A stretch of DNA of 55,450 bases from Xanthoparmelia taractica. Lineage: Eukaryota; Ascomycota; Lecanoromycetes; Lecanorales; Parmeliaceae. The position numbers were made by a program, and so were the translations under genes. The stretch's first letter is position 1; each line of letters starts with the position of its first letter. The stretch lies in NCBI GenBank assembly GCA_033085395.1, contig JANQBS010000256.1, positions 1-55,450 on the forward strand. Direction: 5' to 3'. The notes below the pieces were generated by a model, which saw only the letters and a list, made by a program, of their open reading frames with translations, ran no database searches and was not told the DNA's origin. Shown here in pieces: positions 1-11,300 of this stretch.

Positions 1-98
1 AATTCTATAAATAGATTAAAAAGATATAATTTTTTAAAAAAAGTTAAAAAAAAGTTAAAAACGACTATGTTCAACAAATACCACACCTTTCCGACCCG
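1..98 (+). mobile_element. Right end of a TA-flanked TIR element (MITE-like), cut by window start
   Basis: The sequence ends in the inverted repeat TACCACACCTTTCCGACCCG followed by TA at 99-100. It matches the right ends of the complete copies at 41410-41671 and 48032-48303 almost base for base, including the runs of A and the AACGACTATGTTCAACA block. The TA duplication suggests a Tc1/mariner-type family (inference). The left end lies outside the window. Confidence 0.8.
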
Positions 99-100
99 TA

Positions 101-600
101 AATACGAGAATCTATAATAATACGCTAAGTTAAATTAAGATTAATATTAAGACTCTTACTACTTAATAACGATTTAAATTAATTATAAATATTATATAAT
201 TCTTAAATTCAAAGAACGAGAATATTAATAATATCGATAATAATCTCGTAAATATTATCGCGAAGACTTATAGTTAGAGTGATAAACGAATATACGAGAT
301 TAATAAAGAGAATATTTCGAAGTTTTTAATTAAGTCAAATGAAACTCTATAGCTGTTGAAGCGGCTATAATTCTACGAGAAACAGTAGGCCGACGGCGAC
401 GAGGTTTTAATTAGTCGTCTAAATAGATATGAGAGAGACATTCGTACACGGGAGGTCTCTAAGAAGTAATAGGCTTCAATTTTGGCGTATTTTACATAGA
501 AATTCAAGCAAGTCTCTGCGTAACGAATACTTGTTTGTAACGAACACTCCCTATGGAAAAACCAATTCGTTATAGCCAAGGTTTACTGTACTCGACCTTA
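101..600. repeat. AT-rich RIP-mutated tract, no gene seen
   Basis: The sequence is very AT-rich with TA steps everywhere and few CA or TG steps, the signature of repeat-induced point mutation. A 68-codon open frame on the minus strand (373-579) has no recognisable features and is probably chance. Composition changes to ordinary genic DNA at about 590-620. Confidence 0.7.
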
Positions 601-974
601 GGAGCCCAGTACTCTTTTTGCACCCTGCAAGGCTGCCTGAAGTGCCATGCGCAGCCGGCAGCATTAAGGTTAGAAAGCTTAGCATCATCTACTTCTTCCA
701 CTTCTTACACTCTCTTTGCTTGACCTGTTGCTCTCAAGACTATGACGGTGATGATTATATTGATTTATCATTCTTGCCTAGCCTCGACCATCTCTCAACA
801 CCGAATAGCCAGTCAACCTGACGGATTATCATGATCATGTGTTCGAATTCAGCAGTCAGCTGCTTCTTGATACACCTAATACTATTTCAAATCCAAACAA
901 ACCTTCCGGAGCCTAACTTCTGACATCACACCCAAGCGTCCTCGGTCTGTGTTGTTCTTTTTACAATTGTCAAA

Positions 975-2630
975 ATGAAGACAGGCGAGCTCTTAGACTG
1001 CCCGTTTTGTGATTTCACTGATCATGATCACACCTTCCTTCTACAGCACGTTGAGACCATACATCCTGAAGGTGGCCAGCCCTCGCCCTTTGCTGTTAGA
1101 GAGGAGCTCCTACACCAAGTTGGGCCTCCTGCCGAAGAAATGGAAGGTGCGAGTGACAGTTCCTTCGGGTACATCGAATGCCAGTGTGGCGAGTTTTGTC
1201 TTCTCACGGAATTTGAAAGCCATTTGGAGATGCACCATGCTGAAGGCATGGGGCTCGATGAAAGGTCAAGACTTCCAGCTAATGCAGCTGCGCCGGAGTC
1301 TACTCTTCATCGCGGTAGAGCCTCGTCTCCTCAAATGGGGTTCCCTTCACCTGTTCCTCTCCACATTGTAACATCTGGCCCGAGTCGACCTGTTCCAATC
1401 AGATCTGGGCCAGAGCGTCCACACCGTAGCTCAAGTCGAAAGAGCAGTACCGCTGTTCGAGATCTTATCGATGTTCTACGCCACTCAACCTCGCCGCCAT
1501 CCTGGAAGCTTTCCCAAGCCGCTCGGAACAGAGTCCCTCGAAGACTGGGTGTAGGTGACGGGAGTAGCATTAATTGTAAGTGTATTGCTAACGATTCAAA
1601 CAGAGAGCTGAGCTAGGGCCTCATGCTCACGAAGAAAAAATGCCAGACTGGCTACGCAAGGAGCTTGAAATTGGCGCGAAAGTCAAGGTCACCAATCAAA
1701 TCACGCCAGATGGGCGACTGTTGCAAACGGAAAATGTTGCCAATGAAGTCCGAGGCGTCATCCCAGTCATTGCGCAACTCTGTGAGCAGGACCCTGTCGT
1801 TTCCAGGGCCTATCTTTGCCATTCTGACGTGACGCATGTCGTCAAGTTGGCAAAGGAAGGTGGCTTCTGTGGCTATAGAAACATACAGATGATGTTGTCT
1901 TACATTCGGGACGCGCGCTCACAGGGATATCAAAATTTTCAAGGGAGCCTTCCCTCCATTATTCAAATCCAAGACATGATCGAAAGTGCGTGGGATCGAG
2001 GTTTCAACTCACTCGGTCGAATCGAGACAGGAGGCATTCGAGGAACCAGGAAGTATATCGGCACTCCGGAGGTGAGCTCCCACAGACGCTGCCACATCAT
2101 CTCGCTAAATACCCTCAGGCTCAAGCGCTACTACAGAACTTAGGCATTGAGTAGGAGGCTTCATCACGTCCAACTAAATTCCATCCCGCTAATTGACTTT
2201 GTAGATGCTCAGCGGATGCCTTCAATGAGGGTAAAGAGCTACCAACGCATGAACGCCTGCTGGAAGCCGTTGAACGCTATTTTCTTGCATCGTGTCTACC
2301 GCCAAAGTCGTCGCATAAAGTTCTCCGAACCTCACTGCCTCCTATCTATTTCCAGCACCCAGGTAATACCCACCTTAAGTAAGTTTGATCTACATGGTAG
2401 CTGCTTGCTTATTCTACACAGGCCATTCAATGACCATCGTGGGCTTTGAGAGGCGGAATAATGGATCTTGCAATTTGCTGGTCCTCGACCCAATGTTCAA
2501 GCCGTCTCCAGGCGTCAGCCGCCTCATCGGAGTTCAATTCCGTACAGCCGCACCTGAGAAACTACTTAAGGCCTATCGCAGAGGATCATCCTACCTTGGC
2601 AAGTACTCGACTTTTGAGATCTTAAGGTAA
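975..2630 (+). CDS. mug105: Zinc-finger C78 peptidase, ZUP1/Mug105-type ubiquitin-chain protease
   Basis: Five exons: 975-1550, 1604-2071, 2119-2150, 2205-2362 and 2422-2630, giving about 480 residues. Introns have GT..AG ends and CTAAC-like branch sites. Two C2H2-like fingers lie at residues about 9-29 (CPFC..H) and 68-86 (CQCGEF..H). The peptidase domain follows a linker and carries the C78 cysteine motif GGFCGYRNIQM, then HSMTIVG with the catalytic His and LDP with the catalytic Asp. In known members this fold cleaves K63-linked ubiquitin chains (human ZUP1) or UFM1 (UFSP). The N-terminal fingers and fungal origin favour a deubiquitinase. The short third exon (32 nt) is required for frame. 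A GTAAGT at 2627 overlaps the TAA stop, so an extra 3' exon is possible and the C-terminus is the least certain part. Confidence 0.88.
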
Positions 2631-4053
2631 GTGTCAAGTCCATTGGTGCGAGCCAAAATTGATCGTGAGGATAGGCTAGCATCACCTTTAGCACCAGAAA
2701 GAGCAGGATGGTGTGGCTTGTGAATGGATGTCGAAAGCTTTGCAGAAGCCTTTATGTCGCATCGGTGAAATTCCTCTGTTCTACCGCTGTGATACGAAAT
2801 GAGTAATGTTACACACATTGATTAGCAAAGCATAGCATAGCATAGCGTAGCATAGCGAGGCGGGCTTTCACCATCGCGTTCAGGATTAGGTAAAACAGTC
2901 TCCGTTGTGCACATGGATTCTATTCAGCAGACACATTGTACTGTTAGGATCATCATATCATTTGAGTAGGCCGGCTATGCAAGATGTTAGGGCAAACAAC
3001 CCTGTGGGATCGCGAGACGACGAGTGCTACCTATTTCACCAAAGAGAGATCTTGTCAAAAAGTAGATGATCAAGGTTCGCTATTTCGGTATATAAAGTAT
3101 GTTTCAACAGCTTGGCCGAAGTCTGGCCCTTAGGTCTACCAAAGGCAAAGAGACTATGGCAGACGTCTTTTGCCTTGGCGTGTTCCATCACTGGGAGTCA
3201 GGCTACCCGAAATGCGTGCGCTGGGCAGGCAGCAGGCAAATTCGCCTATACTCAAGGTTTTAAGGTCCTTTGTACAAAGTGTCGTTGCGCTTGCAAGCTG
3301 ATGCAATCAGTGGGCGTGGACATCGCTAAACGCTCTCAAGTGCTCCTGTTTTGCCTTTTATCTGCACCAAAAACGTTGATAAAAAGAGATCAGCGCAGCA
3401 GGCCCATGCCAATAACGTTGCTCTGTCCCTCAAAAGAGATGCGATTGGCAATGGTTTCAAGGTTTTGTGATACTTGGAGCCGGAGAACTTGAGTGACAAA
3501 TTGCGGCAGGTGATGTTGGCTGCAGCAGGATTATGCCTTGTTTAATCAAGAGTAACAGATAATGTCCAACGCACCAGCAGCTTTGCAGGCAGCGGTCAGG
3601 GTTGATGGGTAAGGCAGCAAGTGACCGAAAGAGGGCAACTAGTATGGAACTGCGGCAGGTTTGAGCTTGTCTCTACTGATGCCATGACAGGAGGGGTTCG
3701 ACTTATACTTTCTATCGCTGATGAATCGAGTAGAGCAGGCAATAACTGTAAGTGAAATGAAGCATTGGAGGGTGATTTACAAGACATGCTTTCCAGATTA
3801 GGGATCGATTTGACTAGTTTGCCAGCGATGGACTTGGCCTTGAGCTGGCCCATTCTGATATCGAGCCCCAATAAACTGGTTAAGTTCAACGAAAATATAT
3901 TCCGGATTCAAAGATATTTTTGTATTTTGAAAGCAATGCGTACAAGTAGATGACTAAATCAGTCACGATAAAGGTCGAAGAACATTATTGCTTGGCGGTA
4001 CCAGCTCCATCGAGGCTTGGCGTTCTTTCTCCTTCTCTCTGCGTACTTCAGTG
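2631..4053. other. Intergenic, 1.4 kb, no supported gene
   Basis: Balanced composition. It holds an imperfect AGCAT tandem repeat at 2829-2857. The longest open frame (3112-3492, +) begins at TTG, has no ATG nearby and has no recognisable domain. The last few hundred bases should contain the promoter of the Fap7 gene. Confidence 0.5.
2829..2857 (+). repeat. Imperfect AGCAT pentanucleotide repeat
   Basis: About six units of AGCAT/AGCGT in a row, downstream of the C78 peptidase gene. Confidence 0.85.
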
Positions 4054-4636
4054 ATGCCTAGGACGCAACCCAACATTATAGTCACCGGTACGCCCGGAGT
4101 GGGCAAAACAAGCCACTGTTATGTCCTGGCTGCCAACACTGGACTGAAGCACCTATCCATCAACCAGATCGTCAAAGATCGTGGCTGCCATAACGGCTGG
4201 GACGAAGAATACGCAAGCTGGATCGTCGATGAGGACAAGGTTCGCCAAACTAGCCACTCCGAGATGCCAGAGCTGACCAACATGCCAGCTGCTCGATTCC
4301 TTAGAAGATGAGCTTCCTCAGGGAGGCTACATAATTGACTGGCATGCGTGCGACCTCTTTCCCCAAAGTTGGATTGATCTTGTTGTCGTGCTACGGACGG
4401 ACTCTACGAAGCTGTACGACAGGCTCAAGGCAAGGAACTACCCGGAGCAGAAGCTGCAAGAAAATCTGGACTCCGAGATTATGGAGGTGCTATTGCATGA
4501 AGCTCGAGAAGCATATAACGGGGATCTTGTTGTAGAGCTTTGGAGCGATGACACGGATGACATCGAGGGTAATTTGGGAAGGATTGAGACGTGGATCAAG
4601 GATTGGAAGCAAGATCAACTTGAAGATGCAGTCTGA
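4054..4636 (+). CDS. FAP7: Fap7/hCINAP adenylate kinase-like ribosome assembly ATPase
   Basis: Two exons, 4054-4239 and 4289-4636, encode 177 residues. The intron is 49 nt and starts with a weak donor, GTTCGC, but both the branch site GCTGACC and the resulting join DEDK|LLDSLED match the family. The Walker A loop GTPGVGKT is at residues 12-19, and the NMP-binding/LID region includes IIDWHACDLFPKSW. Length fits the family (about 170-200). Fap7 acts with Rps14 in cleavage of 20S pre-rRNA in late 40S maturation and also has adenylate kinase activity. The upstream in-frame TTG at 3988 was not used; ATG at 4054 gives the usual short N-terminus right before the beta strand and P-loop. It converges with the ITPA gene, with 46 bp between stops. 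Confidence 0.93.
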
Positions 4637-4682
4637 ATTCGAAGCTGCACAATGGCGGCGTAGTTGACGTATACGGACGTGA

Positions 4683-5452
4683 CTACTGAGCCTGGAGCCA
4701 GTGCTTGAGCTTTGACAAGGCAATGGCTCGATGAGACAGCGTATTCTTCTTCGCTTTGTCCATTTCGGCATACGTCTCGCCGTCGTATTCGAAGATGGGA
4801 TCCCAGCCTGCACCGGTCAGTCCAGAACGAACACGCGTGGAAGAACGAAGTACCAAAGTTGGTAGAACCGCGAGCGGGTACTATCTTGCCCTTTGCACGG
4901 TTCAGTGGTGATTCGAGCCGGGGGCAACTTGCAGCTCACAGTGACTCGCCCCTCGAAGACAATGGGCTCATGGCCAGGTCCGGAACAGTAGGCAAAAGTG
5001 CAGACGGCTTGGGCGCCCTTGTCTTTGTATGCCACGAGGAGATTGTTCAAACCTTCATGGCCAAGTGCTTGAAGGAACCACTTGCTGCGACAGAAGGCCT
5101 CGCTAAGCATGTTTGGTGACGTTGCAAGTGAGTGAGATACTTACATATAGGGACCCGGCAGCTCTTTCAATGCATTGAAGCAAAGACACGTATCCTCTGT
5201 CAAAACCGGTCCTCCAGTCTTCCAGTCTTTAGCACGTTGCAAAAGTTGAAACGTAGCCGTGAATAGTATCGAGAAACCTACAATTGCTGCAGCCCTGCGG
5301 CATTTGTCGATTGATATATCTTCGATAGTGCCTTGGATTTCGGTCAAGTCGAGAGACTGGCTTTGTAGACGCACAACATCGCCTAGAATAGCTTTGACTT
5401 CGGCAAGCTTGTTCTTGTTGCTGGTAATGAAATTGAGGTGTTGAAGTGACAT
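4683..5452 (-). CDS. HAM1: Inosine triphosphate pyrophosphatase (Ham1/ITPA)
   Basis: Five exons on the minus strand: 5452-5282, 5218-5145, 5084-4940, 4890-4854 and 4807-4683, giving 183 residues. Introns are 46-63 nt. The N-terminal motif FITSNKNKLAEVKAIL is the SxxNxxK nucleotide-binding signature; VLTEDTCLCFNAL, the ELPGPY loop, the KWFLQALGHEGL helix, FGWDPIF and SHR at the C-terminus are all present. The enzyme hydrolyses ITP, XTP and dITP to monophosphates, removing deaminated purine nucleotides from the cytosolic pool. The first intron acceptor was placed at GGAAG|ACTGG because it restores the normal spacing between CRRAA and GPVLTED. The small 37-nt exon 4 (KIVPARGSTNF) is certain from frame and family conservation. 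Confidence 0.94.
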
Positions 5453-6101
5453 TGTCGCACAAGGCAGAGCTCAAGGCGCAACCTAATGGAATACTCGATG
5501 TTTTTTGTCGTGTGGTAAGCTGGCGGAATCTGCTTCATGCTCTTTGCGCCATCGAAATACGGGTTGTTTTCTTGTTGCATGTACTGGCCTGGCTCCTATT
5601 TGTTGCTCTGGCTTTACAAGTAGCTGCATCGTCAAGCACCATCTAAACATTCATGGCTTTTCTTTGTTTTAAGAAATCATTCAACAGATATGTACACGTC
5701 TGCCTCCATCTATTCTTCGTCCAATCCCGCATCTCTTGTCAACCCCACTATCGAATTGTACAACCGGGTATAAACAAGGAACGGGTTCGGCATAAATGCG
5801 TACGCCAAATATACCGGTTTCTTCTCCCGATCCAGCCATGGCGACTTCAACTTTTAACGCCCCTGGGAACGCTGAGAGCTTGGATACTACCTGACGCCGA
5901 TGTGACAAACTACGATGCTGCCGTAGATGGCCTCAGAAGCCTTTCTTCACAAGTAAGTACATACTCCGCCGCGGCTCGAGAGTCCTCGTCAGTGTGCTGA
6001 ATATGTCCATACATTGAACCCTAATATTGTGCAGTTCACCCTCATCTATACATTCAATGGGTCGCTTTGATGCGCAAGGGATACACACCCTATGGTATGA
6101 G
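5453..6101. other. Intergenic, with splice signals of a possible non-coding or small-protein transcript
   Basis: A good donor (A|GTAAGTAC, GT at 5953) and a good branch plus acceptor (CCCTAATATTGTGCAG ending at 6034) define an 82-nt plus-strand intron. I cannot connect the flanks to an open frame that starts with ATG. A short ATG frame from 5693 stops after 28 codons. The stretch also contains the upstream region of the divergent ITPA gene. No protein family recognised. Confidence 0.3.
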
Positions 6102-7616
6102 CTAGCCCCCACCGTTGGCCCTCTTGCCTTCCTTCCAGAACAGTTCCAAGAGGCTGTCGATGTCTCCGTTCACGCCTGGGTGAAGGTATGACTGCCTCAC
6201 ACCCTCTTCAGTGACCGCAGAGTCGATTAACACATACTGGATCTTTTCTTTCTCTAGTGACATTTTTCGTCTTGTTGGCCCAAGCGAGTGATCAGTGTCA
6301 TAATTGAAAGAGTTCTCGACAGGCGGAACCGCGTCCCACGTTTCCTCCACCTTCTCCATATCCGTACCTTTCAATGCGCCTTCGGGATAGAGCGCGAGCG
6401 AGTAACCATTAGTGAGGACCATTTCCGAACCAAACTGCCAGCGTTGGAGGAAACAGTCACCGCAGACGTCGGCCACAAGATGCATGATTGGAAGGTTGTA
6501 CCCGCTCAAACTTGCGGCTCCCGCTTTCCAATGGTGAAGAGACAAAGGCATATGGCCACTTTCAAAAACCCCCGATAGGTCTGCATGTATGTCGACCTGA
6601 TGCAAATCCCGTTCGTATGTTAGTTTAGTCTCCGTCAGAAGATATACACATTCCATGATGCGAATATCTCCGGCGGTTGTGTGTGAAGCCTCAGTACAAT
6701 TTCGGTAATTCTTGTTCATGATCTCTGCTAGTGGCATGGAAAGGAAAATACCAGCGCCACCAAATCCCATCATACCATAATGTGCTACAGCCCACCAAAT
6801 CTCGGACAAGGCACCGACGTAATGCTCCTGATTAGTGTCATACTTAGCTAGCATGGCTACAAGCGCAGGTAGGGAAGGGAAGAAAGTGTCGTCGTCCAGA
6901 AGACTAATCCATCTCGTTTTATCGTTGCGACTGCTATACATTATTTTGATGAGTGAGAAGTACTTTGTAGAGAAGGAGTCCTGTAGCTCAAGAGGTTCGA
7001 CGAGAGTGACATCCATGCCAAGACTACGCATCCGTGCCTGTAGTTCGGCCTTTTGCTGGGGATCCGCGGCCACAGCGTCGACCCTCTCCACACCCTCGGA
7101 CTCTACGATTTGTTCAGACTCGATGGCTATGACGAAGAGCTTGGCGTTGGTATGGGGCAGCCATCGCAAAAGGGAAGGGACAGAAGCATCTAGGCGTTTG
7201 AGGGTGGTGGAGACGCCGAAGATGATATGAGACGCGTCGCCAGAATTTTCGGCCACGGCTGGCACATTCAGAAGATAGGGCTTTTCGCAATGCTGCAATG
7301 AGACACTGACGTCTTCGGACAGATCGATGGTCTGAAATTCAGGGAACAAGGTAGTATCAAGCTTGGTGATCGAAGCGCGCTCGAGGTCCCTAATCGGGTT
7401 GACGATGACATCACGGTGGGCATACCGTATGGGATAGGTGAGATTTAAGCCAGCCAGCCAGTCTAATTTGTCCGGACATGCATTCAGTGGGCGAACATCG
7501 AAGGCGGGCAGCCAATCGGGGGCGGGCGCGCCCTTTCGGGAGGAAAGCCGAGCGATGAAGGTGATGAGCGAGATGAGACAAAGGATTAGAGTAATACCTT
7601 TGTTACGCGGAAGCAT
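6102..7616 (-). CDS. Type II membrane glycosyltransferase, fringe/DUF604-like
   Basis: A single exon of 504 residues. ATG at 7616 was chosen because the longer reading begins at GTG and because it places a membrane anchor (GITLILCLISLITFIARL) at residues about 6-23, followed by a luminal region. The catalytic part has a Rossmann-like strand (KLFVIAIES), then WISLLDDDTFFPS with a DDD metal-binding motif at about 241-243, and the motif GGAGIFLS, all of which resemble fungal DUF604/GT31-type beta-glycosyltransferases. Expected location is the Golgi, adding a sugar to protein or lipid glycans; donor and acceptor cannot be told from sequence. Confidence 0.8.
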   Translation of the reverse strand: MLPRNKGITLILCLISLITFIARLSSRKGAPAPDWLPAFDVRPLNACPDKLDWLAGLNLTYPIRYAHRDVIVNPIRDLERASITKLDTTLFPEFQTIDLSEDVSVSLQHCEKPYLLNVPAVAENSGDASHIIFGVSTTLKRLDASVPSLLRWLPHTNAKLFVIAIESEQIVESEGVERVDAVAADPQQKAELQARMRSLGMDVTLVEPLELQDSFSTKYFSLIKIMYSSRNDKTRWISLLDDDTFFPSLPALVAMLAKYDTNQEHYVGALSEIWWAVAHYGMMGFGGAGIFLSMPLAEIMNKNYRNCTEASHTTAGDIRIMECVYLLTETKLTYERDLHQVDIHADLSGVFESGHMPLSLHHWKAGAASLSGYNLPIMHLVADVCGDCFLQRWQFGSEMVLTNGYSLALYPEGALKGTDMEKVEETWDAVPPVENSFNYDTDHSLGPTRRKMSLEKEKIQYVLIDSAVTEEGVRQSYLHPGVNGDIDSLLELFWKEGKRANGGG

Positions 7617-8305
7617 TGTGTGGACGTGTCCAGCCCTAAAAGGCGATGGCTTCGATGGATAGGTAAGACAGGTCCATGATCTTGGCACTTATCAGGACAT
7701 AACTTTTGATGGCGGAAAGAAGGAAGAAAGGAAACCGAAGCCGGCTGAACAGAGTGCTACAGAAATTGTATAGGTATTAAGTAGCAGAGTAGAGCTGGTG
7801 ATGAAAAGAGAAGCTGCGTAGTTGTGGAAGATTGCCTACGCCTACGCTAGAGCCTAGGGTACGTACTGGAAAAGGCCTAGTTCTAGCTCACGTACGTAAA
7901 ATTTACTTTATTATTCGTCGCCTCTTGCCTTTCATCGCTCACCCTCACCAGCATATAATTTTCCTGTTAACATGGTACAACAATACATTGCAAAGTACAC
8001 TGCTGCTTGCAATCCTTTGTGGGGAATTTTCACCATCCTGCTGGCCCTATGCTCCCCATCGCTCATTGAACCCGATTTTCACTTGCGCCGTCGTCATCGC
8101 TCTATAGCACTTGGTAGTGTGAAGCTTGCCAAACATGCGGTAGCATCTAGCACAACATCGTTAATGCAAACATCATCAAGCACCCGCTAAAATCCAACGC
8201 GCGAAGCCAGGCAATCGCACCATTATGCTCCAAATATGGTACACGAAGATCGATAAATGGGTACCGTCACAGGCGTCGCCAGCACACCCCTCGACCACTT
8301 TGCTA
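7617..8305. other. Intergenic, upstream of glycosyltransferase and downstream of myosin
   Basis: 690 bp of ordinary composition. It must carry the glycosyltransferase promoter (minus strand, right to left) and the myosin 3' end. Short open frames such as 7972-8190 (+) have no recognisable features. Confidence 0.5.
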
Positions 8306-11300
8306 CTACTCTGCTGCTGCCGCCGGCGCAGGCTCTGGCACAGGCACAGGCTCTATGTCGTTACCTTCCGCAAGGCCATTGCCTTCCCTCATATCATGCG
8401 GTTCCAGTACTTCGAATTCTAGCTTCTCTTGTTGAGCAACAGCCTGTGCTGACACAATTTCCGCCAAACGCTTGAGGCGAGGGGTTTGCAGCCAGGATGG
8501 CGTGTATGTTTCCAAAGCGGTAATCACCCGGGGCTCGGCGATCTCGTAGGGTCCGCTGTCCTCCATGTCCACAGCAGTCAGGAGTAGTACATCGCCTTTC
8601 TCGGTCACCCTCGACGCCACCGCTTTCATGATGTCGCCGTTGATCGGTTGCTCGTAATCTGCTACAAGGTATTGGTTGAGCAGCTTCTGTATTTGGTTTG
8701 GCGACAGCCTCAAGGGACACCGTCAGTAAAAACCTCAGCCGAGCGGCCACTGGGATACTCACATCCAACATATATCTTGGATGATTTCGATATCGTTCAA
8801 GGTAGCCTTCTTGAGCTGCAGTAGTTTTGTTGCTTGCTAAATTGAGTTTAGCTATGATGTTTATGTGGGACCGGGCACGCATACCATGAGATGCTCGAGT
8901 TGCAGAGTGCCCTCGGGCATATCGTGACTTTTACACCATTCCTCAATCCGAGTTATATTGTAATTGATTTGTAAGCCACGCTTCCAGGACAGGAAGTTAC
9001 GGCGCATGAGCAGGTCGTTGAACGCTGTTACACCCACGAGCCTCAAGAGCTCGGTTAACGTCTGAGTGATAATGGAGTCTTCCAGATAATAGGACTTCAT
9101 AGCCTTGAAAGCATTGTTCAATAGACTCAGAAGGTTGTCCATACTGTACGCTGGCGTGTTATTGGATTGAAGGAGCTTGCCGAGGAATCTGTTGCTCTCA
9201 CTAGTGACAAATCCAGGTAGGGACTGCGACTCGATGATTGCTGGTACTATCATTTTTTGTAGCTTTTTCTTGAGCACTTTCATCCAGGTATGGTAGATGT
9301 TGAATTCCAGACTCTCCAGGTCGTGCTTCACTATCTCAAGGAGCCGATCGTACTCGTAGTTGTCAGTCTTCTGTGCTTCGTACCAGTCTTCAGCAAGAAA
9401 CACAAAAGAGAGCATCTCGTGAACATTGGAGAGCCAGAAAGCGCCAGGATTGATGGCATCGTCGCCTTCGTGTTGCATGACCTCTTGCTGCACCGACTGC
9501 ATCACATTTGCGAGGAATCGTTCCGACTCCTTGACAAAACCATTATTCCACATCTCAGACGTAACGAGGTTGATCAAGTAGGCGGGAAACAAGACCTCTT
9601 TATCAGTTGGTGTAGGCGTCGTGCTTGGTGCTGGAATCTTCAAGTTTTTAATCAAGCCCATAGTGACTTCTTCATTCAACCCGTCTTCGTCTGAAAGCAG
9701 ATTCTCCAGCTCAAATTCAACATTATCTAAGACGGGACTTAAGTTCGATCCGGAAAGGGTCTCACGGTGGGCATTTGTGCTCATGATGGCTATAGAACTT
9801 GGACGGGGGTGATAAGCGGAGCTGAAACGATCTGGCTCCACCCTCTCCGCACCAGCGCTCCTGCGCTTCGGTTTCTTCGAAGACACGAGGTTGATAAGGC
9901 CATTGGTTTGAGGCTGTGGGACATGCCCATTGGTCATTTCGCCATTCACAGGGATTGCGCGTTTAGCAAGATCCAATTGGTCTTGAAGGTCGGATAGCTG
10001 TTGACGTAACGACAGTTTTTCGTTTTCATGGTCACTCCTAGCTCTCTTTGCATCTCCTAACTCAATGTTAGTTGTCCGGAGCGACTCCCGCAGGTTCTTC
10101 CCCTCTTCCTGCAAACGTTTTGTATTCGCAGCTGATTCGTCATATATTTGCTGTAACCTCTTCATCTCTTCCTCCATGGCATTCAGGCGAGCCGCGGTAA
10201 TACCGGCTTGGTTGGCCTCGACTTGAAGCTCCTTCGAGCGGATTTCGAGGGTATTATGCCGTGTCTTCCATGACCTCAATTGGTTCTCGTAGCCTTCCGC
10301 TTGAGCTATCAAAGCCTTGTTCTCGCGCTTCATAGCACCCAAAGATTGAGTCAATTCAACAACTTTGTTCTCCAGCTTGTACGATATCTGCTTGAGATCT
10401 CTAGCCTCCTCTCGTAATGTTTTATAACCACGTCGTGCCTGCTTGCCGCGCCATAAGCTTTGGATGATGATAATCTTCTTGCGATATTGCCTCCAAGAGC
10501 GCAATTGTCGCCGTGTCCGCCACGATCGTTGTATTGTAACAACCGCGTTTCCAACTCTTGTCTCCATGATGCATCTTCTGCAAAGATATCCCTTGGTGAT
10601 TCCTTGGAGCATGATAATGTTAGCCCGTACCTCATTGAAACGCTTTCTGTCCTTGTGGCCTCTCCAGACTTTCTGTATAGCTGTCGCAGCCTTGATCTGG
10701 CGCACTTCTTCCGCGCGTTGACGAGCTTGATACCCTCGAGTCCACGCTTGAAGGAGGAGAATAGATTTTCGAGCCTCGATGTACTTTCTTCTGTAGTATT
10801 TGCAGCGCAGATTCTTTTGTATCATAACGGCACATTCGTTGAGTTTCGTGGTCCTCAGGTTTTCAAGGAAGGCAAGCATACCAGCACGGAAGAATATCTT
10901 GGTAAGTCCTAGCTGGTATTTGTCAAGACCCCTGTTACTGCCTTGTCCGAGTGCCTTCTTCAGAATCGCATTTGCCATCTCTCGGATCGCCAAAGTCCAG
11001 GACTGAGAGGGAACCAGCATGTAATAGCGCATCGCAAACTCTTCGTATGTCCATCGAGTAGGGTACCCTGCGCAACTAATCCTCACAGTTTCTAGCACAC
11101 CGCAAGCTCGCAATTGGCTCAAGACCATTGGGCCTTCGAACTTCCATGATTCTTTACCCTCATTTGGTTTGATGCAACGAATATAATGCACCTCTGTCGA
11201 GTTTATCGTGTGCATCAGTTCAATAAGAGACGATTTGAAGATTCCCCCAAGCGTGGGCTTTCTATTAGCAGCGACGCCCATTCTCCTGTTAGGAATTGGC

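Noticed and set aside
1576..1603. 28-nt intron starting at GTAAGT in the C78 peptidase gene
   Set aside because: Too short. The donor at 1551 (GTAGGT) gives 53 nt, the right phase and the conserved GRAELG join.
3112..3492. 126-codon plus-strand open frame
   Set aside because: Starts with TTG, has no ATG or splice context, no domain, and lies in a stretch otherwise lacking coding signals.
4054..8305. Possible biosynthetic gene cluster
   Set aside because: Neighbouring genes are unrelated housekeeping functions; no synthase, tailoring set, transporter or cluster regulator is present.
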